NCBI RefSeq assembly: GCF_001649575.2
Contig: NC_051434.1
Coordinates: forward strand, 4,307,572-4,371,571
Direction of reading: 5' to 3'
Length of the DNA: 64,000 nucleotides
From: Kryptolebias marmoratus
Taxonomy: Eukaryota > Chordata > Actinopteri > Cyprinodontiformes > Rivulidae
The position numbers and the translations under genes are program-made. Numbering within the stretch: position 1 is the first letter of the stretch; each line of letters opens with the position of its first letter. Below, piece by piece: positions 37,341-48,678 of the stretch. The notes below the pieces were generated by a model that searched no databases, was not told the DNA's origin, and saw only the letters and a program-made list of their open reading frames with translations.

Positions 37341-39365
37341 CTTCTCCAGGGTTCTTCATGTTTTTGGTCACATTCAGATAAACTGCTGGTTTTCCATCAC
37401 AGAAGTAAAGTCCAAAGTCACTGAGGTGAACATTTGTTAAAATCACCTTCTTGCCCACAACAGGAACAGGAAACCGGATTGGCTCAGATTTTCCAGCTAC
37501 TTCTCTTCTCCATGTTGTTTTATATGATCCTTCAACATTAGAGGAGCACTTCAAAGTTGTGTTCCTTCCCTCTTTAACAGTCTGAGTTTTGGTACCTAAA
37601 AGACAAACATAAAGTAAAACACATGATGTCATACAGCTCTTCTCCTGTTTGAATCAGGGACAGGAAACATTACATAAGACCCTGTTTCCTAACACATAAT
37701 GTAGGTTTTAGAGTCCCTCTGTCACAAGACATTTAAATACAGACACAATTTGTTGTTTTTATTAAGTTTTCTGTTCATAAATGATCAAAAGATGCATCAA
37801 ACCATAAAACAAGACTGTTCCTCCACAAAACTAACTATACTCAGTTTAGAGTTTACACAGTGAAGATTCACTCCATGAAAAATACAGAGTTTTTACTGTT
37901 GAATTTCATTTAATTTGTAGAGACAACAAACATTCAAAGCATTAAGTTTGGACAAATCTACATATTTTTATTTAATTAAATGTTTTGCCACCACTAAGTG
38001 ATTTTTAACCTGTAGGAGACAAAAAAGAAACATTTCTGATAAAGTTTGATGTTACCTGATGGGATGACTGTCAGATTCACAGATTTATTGTTACAGAAGT
38101 ATTTTCCAGAATCTGAGAGTTCAGCTTTTTGAATATACAGTGACTTATACTGATCTGCTATTACAGTATAAATTTTAGAATTTCCTTTAATGTGTTTTTC
38201 AGTTTTGTCACCATCATATGTAATGATGTCAATTTTGGCTCCATTTCTCTCCACGCTCCATGTCACTTTATCCTCCACAGGAGGAGGACAGGGCAGATAA
38301 ACATGCTGTGTCTCATTAACAGCTTCATGGATTAAATCTGTAAGATAAGAACAATGTTTTTACATAATTAGATTTTAACTTTAAAGTTAAAATACATTTT
38401 CAAATAAGCAGAAGCTAATTATTAACTAACAATACAGTTACAACTTTGAGAAAAAAAACAAAAAACATTCCAGTTCATTTTAATCTTGTTTAGGTACATT
38501 AATAAATATGTGTGACATTCTGAGCAAAAGTTAAATTAAATTTAAGTAAAACTTCAGAATGATAAGCCTAAGACAGACTTTAAACAATGCCAATACTGGT
38601 AACTTCATGTGAAAGCCAGAATTATGAGTGAAAAACCTAAAAAAACAGCAATATCTGACAACAAAACAACCTCTCTCTAAAATACACCAAGACATTTTAC
38701 TACATTTTATCAATTTAAAGAGAAACATTATCATCTGCTACATTTATAAAGAAGCGGGTTTTTCACATAAAAAGACCAGTAGTTGTAAAGTAGTAATAAG
38801 TTGTCACTTCAGTCACATCATGTCCGAATCTGAAATCACACTTTAGGCAAATTTCTGCAATAATATAAATAATTATAGAAAAAAAAAAAAAAACTGTAAT
38901 GTACAAGCGTGATTATCAACCACCACTGGAGGCAAAGGTGGAGCGATAATAGTTTACTGGTCTCTGTCTGTCTCTGTGAACAGCTGGGCAAATTTGACCA
39001 AAACTCTTAAAAATAAACATTGGATGAACATCTAGGACTGATTAACTTTTGGAGTCAGTTACATTCAAGATGGCCACCACAGCTGATTTATCTTTCCCAA
39101 CACAGAAATGGCTGTACGTTACTCTGACAGATAATGAGGTAAAGTTTAGGTGGTAGAAGCTGACAGTCAACACATACTCCGAACGTTAACACATCTCTCA
39201 AGATGTGGCTGCGGCGGCCATTGTTGATTACAGCTCTATCATGAAACACGGCGGGTGATGTTCATTCCTCCCAGGAATCCTGGGCCTTTAACTGAAAATG
39301 TTCTTACCTGCAGCATGAGAACCCAGAGCCAACACCAACACGCAGCAGAGGATGTTCCCCCTCAT
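37341..39365 (-). CDS. Ig receptor-like gene G1, exons 1-3 (signal peptide, two Ig domains), left copy
   Basis: Predicted cell-surface protein. Exon 1 (39,365-39,308) starts MRGNILCCVLVLALGSHAA, a signal peptide. Exon 2 (38,337-38,056) encodes an Ig domain with YLPCPPP, VTWSVER and SDSGKYFC. Exon 3 (37,595-37,341) encodes a second with TLKCSS, TTWRRE and SDFGLYFC. All borders are GT/AG and all phases are 1, typical of Ig-domain exons. There are several N-glycosylation sequons (NETQ, NKSV, NLTV, NTTL, NVTK). The gene should continue into the exons at 53,309-48,679, which lie on the other side in this assembly; the 95-bp overlap 37,102-37,196 = 56,015-56,109 supports that join. I cannot assign a named family: it has two Ig domains and a mucin-like stalk, unlike TIM proteins with one. 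Confidence 0.8.
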
Positions 39366-40534
39366 CTTTTCAGACGCTGAACTGTGTGTTCAATCTGTGA
39401 CCACAGTTTCTGTCTGATCTGAGAAGAGAAAGTGAGCATGCTCACTGCGTTTACTGACACCAGCCTACGCTTATGGTGACTGTCACTTCCTTTTAAGTAA
39501 ACTTGCCTTGTTTAAAGTTTATCGATTGTCAGACAAATGATTCAAATATTCTTAGAGACGCTACACGTCCGATTGAATCATTTTTATGTTGTAAGTCATA
39601 ATGACATCATACAAGAGTCTATTACTAGAGAGCAAACTAGCCTGTGAGTCAGTCTTCACTCTAAAGCTGTTGTACTTTTCTTTGTTTTATGGGGATATTG
39701 TGAAATCAAGAGAAATGTGTGATAGATTTCATCTCTTCTTTTTGGCATTTGAAAAATAATTTTCAACTAAAATAAGGCCATGTGAAAAGTTGATTGATGT
39801 CGTACGCTCTCATGCAGCCATGAGTCATTACTGACAGACAATATTTCTTTCTTAATGGCTAAAGATTTTTCTTAAGAAACAGGAAAATAAACAGATAGCA
39901 GGAAGGAAGAAGGAAGTTCGTATCTGCTGTGCACAAGTCTCTGACATGTCTGAGTGCACTTTTGTCTTTATGAACTAGATTTGCAATAACAAGCAAATTT
40001 ACTAAACAGAGAAATAAATGTCATTTTTCCTGCTAAAAACATCAGTGGAACTTTATTTGCAGATGACACACTGCTGTGCTGACAGCTATTTGACCCATCT
40101 TCACCAGTCATCAAGTTTCTGTATATAGCTGAGCACTTCCTGTTTTTTTAAAGCATCAGAGGTCTCATGCAATCTGTGTTGTCAGAGCAAAACTTTATTT
40201 CTAGAGCTAACATTTGGTACTGTCGTTCCCTGTTATCTAAATGCTGTTTAACATGTTTCATTGAGTTGTAGCATCAAATCAAAGCAAAAAACAGTTCAGA
40301 AACAGCAATTTTTATATGAATGTCTCTTGTTTTCAGGTCAGAAATTTTCAAAAAATGGTTAAAAGTTTAATAAAGTTGTCTTTACTGAACAAAAATCTCT
40401 CCAGTGAGTCTTGATTTACATTAGCCAGCACATATATGTTGCATTCACAAGAACAAGGATATGGTTATATGTAATTATGATTTTAGGGAAAAGATCACAC
40501 ATTTATGTACAGACTGTTTCTCATGCATTCCTCC

Positions 40535-40852
40535 ATCTTGTTTACCTGTTTGATCCTGAGTGGGGTCATGACCTTGTGCCTGTCTCTAGAGGTCGTTTGG
40601 TGAGAGGACACCATGGACAGGACGCCAGTCCATCGCAGGGCCACACAACTATTCAAGAACACACTCATACCTAAGCACAGTTTGGTCACCAGTTAACCTA
40701 GTGTGCATGTTTTTTTGGACTGTAAAAGGAAACTGGAGTACCTGGAGAAAGCCCACACCTTTACAAGGACGATATGCAAACTCCACACAGAAAGGCCTGT
40801 CAGGAGTCAGACCCAGGAACTTTGATGCAAAACAACTGAGCTAACAACCTGA
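40535..40852 (-). mobile_element. tRNA-derived SINE-like repeat, left-arm copy
   Basis: Mirror of the element at 58,848-59,165. It has a tRNA-like head with box A/B-type words, then the widespread fish body (GTGTGGAGTTTGCAT, CTCCAGTTTCC, GCGATGGACTGGCG). Confidence 0.7.
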
Positions 40853-42441
40853 AACACTTTCAAAATGTCATGCAATACAAATCAAAACTTTAAAAGCTGG
40901 CAAGTGAAAGCAAAGCAACTTTATTTTATCAAAAAAAGTAGAAACTTTGACTTGCAAGATGGAGTGGTTCATGGCATAAACAGAAACTAAACTTGATTTG
41001 AAAATAAAAAGCCAAACATAAACAAGGATTTGGTAAAAGGACATGAAAATTCGGGATATGAGGGAATATTTGAGAAAAGCAGAGAGCAAAACTAACTGAA
41101 ACCAGAAAACAGACTGCAAATATGCAACTAAAGAGAACATAAACAAAAGCAATAATGCAAAAAACTAGATAGTCTTAATAAAACTTTAAAATGCAAAATG
41201 ATCTGAGATACGACCTCACTAAACACAGCAAATAAAGTACTCTGAAACTGGTGGTTTTTCTATCCAGCTGCAGCAAAACGTGTCAGCTGCAGAAACAGAA
41301 ACTTTACAGAATGAATGTTCGGCTGATTTAAAAGAAAGAAAGAGAACAGCAGCACCGAGCTTAAAGAATTCAACATTTGTGTCTGTAAATGTTTAATTAT
41401 AAGTCTTCTTCCTAATCACCAAAGTTTCTCTTCTGTAGCTCTGAAATGTTACACAGATGGATTCCAAAATTTGTTTAAAAAGCCATGTTTCAAAGTAATA
41501 TTTTTTTAATGAGACCGAACTCTATGTAGTCATCACTGAGCAACTGGGCTGAGATATTAATGCTATTTTCAACACGAACTTTAATAATAGCCTCACTTTT
41601 CATCTGGTGCCACTTACAGGCCTACATTTTAATTTGATTTTGTTCATTGGTGACTTCTGGACTCTCATTATGTGACAAAGTGGCTGTATAGCACCTTCCA
41701 GCTGTGACAAGTGTACAGCATGAAAAACAGACAGGATCAAAAGAATGGACGTCCAGTTGAATACCTTAGTTTATGTAATGAGTTTTAATGAGTTTATTTC
41801 TTTAATTTAACATGTTTATTAGTGTTGTAATGCTTCTGGATCTTTTTGAATTCCCCACTAGTATCAATAAAACATCCATCTACCTATCAGGGAAACCTTT
41901 ATTAAAAAAATAAAGAAAAGAAAAGGAAATCACAGCCTTTAATAAAAACACCCCTGTAAAGTCGGGAACCAAGTCTTGATGCTGAATTTGTTTTTCTGTA
42001 CCCAGGCCTTTGTAATTCATCAGAGAAAACCTGCCTTTGGAGGAAATCCAGCAGGTAACTGAACTGGATAACAACAAATTAAGATGCTCAGGGAACAGGT
42101 TAGATTTCATTTTCAACAATGCATCTGCAGCTAAATCACCTAACAAACACGCAAGTGCAGCAAAACCCAGCAGTTCTACTGTCACTAAAATAACCATAGT
42201 GCAAAGCACAGGACGCAGCTTCTAGATGACAGATTTTAAAATTAGGCACTTTTGACACTAAAGTTATGTAACAACTCCCCCTCTCTAACACCAATAAAAG
42301 TTTTAAGGAAATGGCGTGAAAAATAACTGGTTTTAAAGACTTGCTTTTATTATTGATATTAGATTGCGCAGCTTAGAAAAACAGGTTCATTTTTTAAGTA
42401 TATCTAAATCAGTTTAGTGTTGATACCGCAACGCTCGAATC

Positions 42442-42703
42442 CACGTGATTTTCTCAAAAAGTGTTGTTGTTGTAACAGTCGGTTATTGGCTACTACAACT
42501 GTCAATCTAAAACAACATCTTGTTTATTGGTTAGTTTTAGCTGTCAGTCAAAACGCCAGCATCTGATTGGACCAAGTTATTCTTAAAGAGCTGGCACTGC
42601 AACCCCAGTTTTACAATAGGCTACCTAAGTGCCCAATCGCAGGCTGTGAGTCATTTCATTGGATAATTTTAACGTCAATCACAGCTATCTTTACAGCTAT
42701 TGG
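42442..42703 (+). promoter_or_regulatory. atf6b: atf6b upstream region, left-arm copy
   Basis: Exact mirror of 56,997-57,258: a cluster of CCAAT/ATTGG boxes and a CACGTG E-box upstream of the duplicated exon 1. Here it points away from the rest of atf6b. Confidence 0.6.
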
Positions 42704-42971
42704 ACGATTTTTTTTAAAGGTGGGCGGTAACCTCTAGAAAATGCGTTTCCTTGTCTGTCATATGCAAATCGAACGGAAGGACCGATATATCGACTGTTGA
42801 ATATCTGTTTCCTATACTTACATTCTTAAATAATTTACACTGCAAATGACATCGCTATCTGATACACCTGCGCTAGCTTGATGCTAAAGCTAGAGGCGTT
42901 ATCTTATCTGTGTGTTAGCTTATCTGACTGCACTGACTCCGGGGCTCTCCAAACACACCGCCTTTGTGGCG

Positions 42972-43044
42972 ATGACTACGGATTTACTTTCTGATTTGGA
43001 CACCCGATTCTTCGCCGATAACCTCTTGACGAGCGAAGACTGGG
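42972..43044 (+). pseudogene. atf6b: Duplicate atf6b exon 1, wrong orientation
   Basis: The 73-nt coding exon starts at the ATG and reads MTTDLLSDL then DTRFFADNLLTSEDW plus one base, followed by a GTAAGT donor. Human ATF6B has TRFFTDNLLSPEDWG at its start. The exon is identical to 56,728-56,656 but on the plus strand, whereas exons 2-17 are on the minus strand to the left. As assembled it cannot splice to them. It is either an assembly duplicate or a duplicated promoter/first exon. Confidence 0.85.
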
Positions 43045-45995
43045 GTAAGTTAACCTGTGAGTTATTTATAAGTTAAACAAATAATAATAAAGAGGCTGAT
43101 GTAGCAGTTTATGCTAGCCGGGTGGGACACGGACGTGTGGCTGCGTCGAGGCGATGCTAGCAGGGGCGTCACAGCCACTTTAGCTCATACATGTTTTCTC
43201 TTTTCAGCTCTGTATTTGACACATACAACTATTTATTTAATGTTGTTTTTTTCAAAAATTATGTGAGTAAATGTAAGTTGCACGCGGTCGCAGCGTTATT
43301 GCGTGCGAGCTTCCTCAATAAGGAAACCCGGACATGCGTGTTTATCATCCTCTCAGCGGCTGATCACACATTTTTTATCATTACTTATACTTCTTTACCC
43401 CTGAAATACCGACTTTATTGGCCTATATAACATGTTTCAAGTCTATACATATGCCTTTTTTCAATTGGATGTGATAGATGTTTTCCTAGATGGCCTGACT
43501 TTGGTTTGTTGATTAACATGGAGTTCCAGTATTTCATCACACTAACTCAATATTTAAAGCAGGTTTATCATTTGCCTAAACAGCATTAACCATGTTTATA
43601 AAACCTTAATGCCTCCTAAAGCCTTAGAGAAACTCTAGGAATCCATTTCCAGTAGCATAAGCAGTAGCAGAGACAGTTGTCTACGTTACTGTAACAATTG
43701 GGTTGATTTTATTATTTTAGTGCTTTAATTTGACATAATTATACTTTAAAATAGTTTTAATCTTTTCAATTTATAAGCAGCTGATTGTAGCCTGTCTAAG
43801 TATTTGCAATTATCTTGATTTTTTGCAAACAATTACACAATTTTGACTGCATGTCATGCAAATTTATGAGATATTTTTAACATGTTTACCTTATTTTTTA
43901 GGTCAACTTCAATTATTTTTGTGTGTGAAATGAGTAAACCAACCCTAGGGGTTATCTTTTAACATAATCCTGATATTATAACATTTCTGATGTTCACAAT
44001 GAAGTAGTCTGTTTTTTTATACAAATATTTTGGGTTTTTGTAAAAAGAAATTAAACATGTCAAAAGTTAAAGCCAAGGTTTGTGAACTGAACAGATTAGA
44101 TTAGATTTTAAAGGCTCACACATGGATGGTAGTGAGATGGCCGTGAGGAAAAAAGGAGACCAGAGATTTATCAGCCCCCAGGAAACAGAAACAGGTGGCA
44201 TTCAGGCCTCCTGCAGGCTGTGATGGAGCACAAGTGTGACTCTTAGGAAAAAAATAGTTTATTGCTTTGGAGCGAACTGCGGGAGTCAGCTTTACTCAGC
44301 GGGACCCGGCCACCGTGCAGACTGATTTCTGCTGTCTTTTCATTTGCAGCTTGGCTGTTTTGTCAGTTTCTGAGCCTCAAGAGAAAATCTTCAGTGAGAA
44401 AATGTGTTTGTGCAGAACAGTATTTAACCCTGCAGCTGAACACACAGATTGCTCACCTGATACATTCTCTTCATTGTTCTGTGCTGACCTTCCCTGACTT
44501 CTGTCTCTAAAGCTTTTAGGTAAATTTGACAGTCAAACTGTGAAGTTTACTACCAAAGCTGCTGCTTGTCTCCTGAAGTCTGGCAATGGATATAATTAGG
44601 GTAAAAAATGAGAAATTACTATCAGAAAACTGAGCTATAAACGTTGTTGCAGACAACATTTTCACAGCATTTTAAAAGTCTGATTGTTGTGAGAATGTTC
44701 TTATCTTTCTGAACTTTTCATCTGGTTTGACCAAAACATTTGTTGATTTTTTGGGATTTATTTGCAGGACTTTTATAATTATTTTCATTATTTAGGTTAA
44801 AGATTGGGTTTATGGAGTGATAGAAAATATTTAAAAAAAAAAAGGTGTTCTAATATCCCACAAGGATTTTGTGCTTTTGCTTGGAAAAATACTTCAATAA
44901 TTGCAGAATTATTTCAATTTGATTGACTTTGAAGCAGCACAAGAAGTTGTTTATTATAAGACACAAATATTGACATAATTCTTGTTATTTGCAGCTCAGA
45001 TGTGTTAGGCCTTGTTCACATATTTGAAGATGAATAAATATTACTCTGTAACATTTTCTGAAGGTGAAAGGATGTAAACGTGCAGAACAAACATTTGTTA
45101 AAGCCACGTGCTTCTATGAGACACCTGCCTGCTTCGGCAGGACGTAGACTCAATAAAAAGCTCTGATGTGCCGCGTGTTTTCAGTTTCAAAGTCCAGAGT
45201 CCAGCTCATTAGAACGTGCAAGGTATGATGGGAAAAGTAAGCGTTCCCATCGTTTTGTAGTTTTCCTGTGAATGAGGCGCTATCAGCAGTGTCAGCTCCT
45301 ACTGAACGTGTCTTTTATGATAAGCCAGCTGATAATTTCAGTTTGGATCGAAGATAAAGATTTAATTTTTAAATAAATACCCAATTAGCAGCAGGAAAAG
45401 ATAACAAACACAAAGAGATGTAAATAAATACAAAACAAGATGGGAAATTATAAATACAAGTAATATAAGATAGTCCAAGCTGTATTATCACTGTAAACAT
45501 AATTTATATGAAAAAGGCTTATTATACTCTGATATAAGTACAGAGTGATGTAAAGCACTTAGTCTTGAGGACCAATCAGGAGATGTCTACATGAAAACAC
45601 AAAGTCTGGGTGTTAATATATTTTCACTGAAAACCATTTTCAAAATGTAGTGTAGTTTTTTTTTTTATTTACTATGATCTGGTTCAGAGTGAATCATTAA
45701 ACACTCGTAGTTGTAGTATAAGCTATCTTAGCTGTCAAAGCAGTCGCTGCTCAGAAACAATATATGTCTTATGTTGGGTGTGTTGGCACCAAGCCTCATA
45801 AAGCAGAAAGGTCTCGTTGGGTTTGAAGTGCTGCAGCTCTTTAACCAAACTTTGTTTCACTGCTCTTTGGCACAAGAGGGTTAATAAATGTCAACCAGGT
45901 GCTTTTACACAAGCAGTTCCAATGTTAAACTTTAACTGAATGATCATTACTGGCTGCAGCTAATTTTCCAGCCAATCCTGATTGTTGCTACTTTT
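43045..45995 (+). other. atf6b: atf6b intron 1 sequence in reverse orientation
   Basis: Follows the plus-strand copy of exon 1. Its far end (45,901-45,995) is the reverse complement of the end of the atf6b contig at 36,907-37,001. This stretch is therefore the missing middle of atf6b intron 1, and 43,490-45,900 is present only here. I see no gene in it. Confidence 0.8.
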
Positions 45996-46564
45996 TCATC
46001 TTAAACTTATGATAAAGTAGGTAACACTGATGCATTTCTTCAAAAGTCATAAATGTCTGCAAAAAAATATAACAGCAGCAGCATTTCACCAAACTACTCA
46101 AAAACTGAATCTTGTTGTTTTACTGGGACAAATATAATAATTCTTTAGTCAAATGATGAAGATGATCTGTTTAGTGTTGGTATAAAGAAGCTGCAAAGAC
46201 ATAATGATAAACTACTGAAATAATTTATTGATTCATTTATTATTATTATTTTGAAATTGTGGTTAATATACAGTAAAGTTAGGTTGCAGCAAAATATTTT
46301 ATGACATAAACTTTATCTAAATTTTTTATTTATTTAAGGGAATTGATAAGAATTTACAAAAAAAAACATGTCAAGTTTACCAAATAATGCTTGACGAAGG
46401 TGCCTGAGTGGCGTTTGAATCATATATGAATCTGTTTTTAATACATTCACACCTTTGAATGTTTTTAAATTAAACTTCACACTAACTTCTGTCTAAAATC
46501 CTCTTACAGTTAAAAAACTCTAAAACTCATCATGTATTACAGAAGATATTTAAAATGTTCTCAC

Positions 46565-46625
46565 CTGCAGCGACACAGGACCCCAGAACAAAAACCAACA
46601 GGAAGCAAAAGACGTTCACCCTCAT
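46565..46625 (-). CDS. Signal-peptide exon of a second Ig receptor gene (G2)
   Basis: Minus-strand ATG at 46,625; reads MRVNVFCFLLVFVLGSCVAA plus one base, then a GTGAGA donor. It is paralogous to the G1 leader (MRGNILCCVLVLALGSHAA), with the same phase 1 and a recognisably related 5' UTR just upstream. The gene is cut off downstream: at 45,996/45,995 its first intron joins atf6b intron 1. Its natural 3' half may be the one at 63.6-63.9 kb. Confidence 0.75.
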
Positions 46626-47519
46626 TTTCACAAACTGAACTGAGTTTCCAAATGTTGGCCACAGCTTGTATCTGTCCTGAGAACAGGAACTCTGTTGTCT
46701 GAGTATTCACACTTTGTTTTTATCTTAACATCATCATCACTTTTGGTTTGCAAACTTCAAGCTAGAAACTTTTTTGCAAAGGGGATGTGCTAAACACTGC
46801 TCCTCCATCCAGTCCTCCTCAAAGTCTATTTATAAGAAGTACATCAATACCACCATCATTGAGCTTATAAGGTAACCGTTTAATGTCACTTACCTGTTTT
46901 CACATTAATCTTTATTTAGACATTTAGTTTCAGAGCGAAGGCAGCAGTGAACATTCAACCGCTTCCTGGAAACAAAACAGACCAAAATGACCACATGTCT
47001 GCTTTAAACAAGAAACACTTGTGTACACATCTCAAAAGACAAAAAAACCCTACCTCATTCATTGCATGCTATCAAGTTTGCCTGTTTTTAGGTTGTGACT
47101 GTGATCTAATAATTTTTACTTGACAGTTTATTGTCTGATTATGGAGCATTTTGTCTTGTATGACTGGTTCACATTAAGTATTGAATAAAATTTGGTAAAA
47201 ACTAAAAATAAACTTCTTTTTACACAAAGTTTTGAGCTTATGATGATGACAGGTTTTCAATGATCAATATGTTGTAAAAAGATTTGTTATTACAAGACAT
47301 GTTTATTATAAATCATTCAATGAATCTGAAATTGAACTATTATTGAAACAAATTGAGAGTTTTCATCTGAAGTACACAGATTAGGCTTTGATGCGCACTA
47401 AGTATTATTTATGGCACAGTGTTGGTGATCAAACTATTTGTGGAGCAGGACTGAATTACTTGAAGACTCCGAGGTAAAAATAATACCTCCTCCAGCCACT
47501 CAGTGGTGGTACTGCATCA

Positions 47520-47665
47520 TCTAGAGTGTCAGTGTCATGATCTTGTTATCTAAGGCTGCAGGTTTGAGTCCAGGTTGCATCAAGAAAGACATTCTGCAGA
47601 ATGTGAGTTCACTTGTTGTGGTGAGCCTTGCAGATGGAAGCAGCCAAAAGAAAAAAACAACAACA
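47520..47665 (+). mobile_element. tRNA-derived SINE remnant
   Basis: Contains a box B-like GGTTTGAGTCC at 47,561-47,571, then AAGAAAGACATTCTGCA and TTGTGGTGAGCC, ending in GGAAGCAGCCAAAAG and an A-rich tail. This order matches a common teleost tRNA-derived SINE. It is diverged and probably old. Confidence 0.6.
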
Positions 47666-47711
47666 TAGTTAGTTTTTAAGGCTTCTAATGGTCTGGCCTC
47701 ATCTAATCTCT

Positions 47712-47746
47712 TTAACCCTCCTGTTGCATTCGGGTCAAATTGACCC
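47712..47746 (+). mobile_element. piggyBac-type terminal inverted repeat (one end)
   Basis: TTAA target followed by CCCTCCTGTTGCATT and the palindrome GGGTCAAATTGACCC. Teleost piggyBac-like and derived non-autonomous elements begin with TTAA-CCCT and such palindromes. I could not find the matching other end nearby, so this may be a solo end. Confidence 0.45.
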
Positions 47747-48678
47747 AAAGTTACAAGGGCTTCTCTGCCTCTCTCTCTATCTCTCTCTCTTTTGAGGGCT
47801 TCAAATGAATCTACACTGACACTGTAGTTCTGTACCAGGCTGGATCAGTCTGGTTGTTGTTCATACTTTACCCTAAAGGCGAGTTTAAAGAAAGGGTCGG
47901 TGGTTTTCTAGCGAAAGGGGTGAGGGTGCAAAAACCTTCAGCTGTCACTGTCAGATGCCCTTTATCTCATTTAGGGTTCAGTTTCATGTCACTTGATTCT
48001 TCAAGTTTACTCGTCCATAGGACAAGCCATCTTTTGTCAACAGAGCTGATAAAAACAGATTGGTGGATTGTTTGGTATTTAGACCTAAATATATAAAAAG
48101 ACAGAGTTCTTCCTGTATAAAAGACACTTCACAAGAAAGTGGAGGAGTAAAGAAACCAAACAACTGAGGGTTGCAGTCAACAATAAATGACAAATAAAAG
48201 CCTACAGAGGAGGAAATCGTTGAGTGTGGGTGTAAAAAAGAAAAACAGACTGTATTTGAACAATGAGAGATGTTTGATGTTTCATCCATCTTTAATAAAA
48301 TCAACATTTGTATCACTGCTATTAACTTTCTCTCTTTTTGTACTTAACTTTTGGCTTTTGAATCTAATTACTGTAAATAAACCAGGTTTTATTTCTCAGA
48401 TTCTCTCGTTTGTTCAACCTTTTTTACTGTTCAAAGCTTGCTGAGCCTTCAAAGATGAGCCAAGAGAAAAGTTATATTTCTTCAAAGTTTCACATGTTCC
48501 TCCTCTGTCAAACAAAATCATATAAAAGATATTGTTTCAAATATTAAAACTTTATTTAAACTCTGATATACTGACAAAATAAATACAGATACTATTGCAT
48601 CAAATGCTTTCATGGGAAAAATTCCAGAAACATTTGTTATTTTTAGTTTGACAGCAACAATAGATAAATAAATTGTCA

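Larger units (their letters stand above)
37102..43489. repeat. Left arm of a 6.4-kb near-perfect inverted repeat
   Basis: Reverse complement of 56,210-62,598; position q pairs with 99,700 minus q. Checked anchors agree exactly: atf6b exon 1 ends (43,044 and 56,656), the Ig receptor ATG (39,365 and 60,335) and the outer ends (37,102 and 62,598). The single difference I found is a T homopolymer of six here against seven A at about 56,326-56,332, which shifts pairing by one beyond it. Carries G1 exons 1-3 (minus) and an atf6b exon 1 copy (plus). Confidence 0.95.

Noticed and set aside
37341..39365. Assigning the Ig receptor to the TIM, CD300 or SLAM family
   Set aside because: Two Ig domains with a mucin-like stalk and non-canonical tail tyrosines do not fit any of these well enough from sequence alone.
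45115..45180. Small hairpin (CCTGC...GCAGG) as a possible structured RNA
   Set aside because: Short stem, no conserved motif and no neighbouring gene that would use it.
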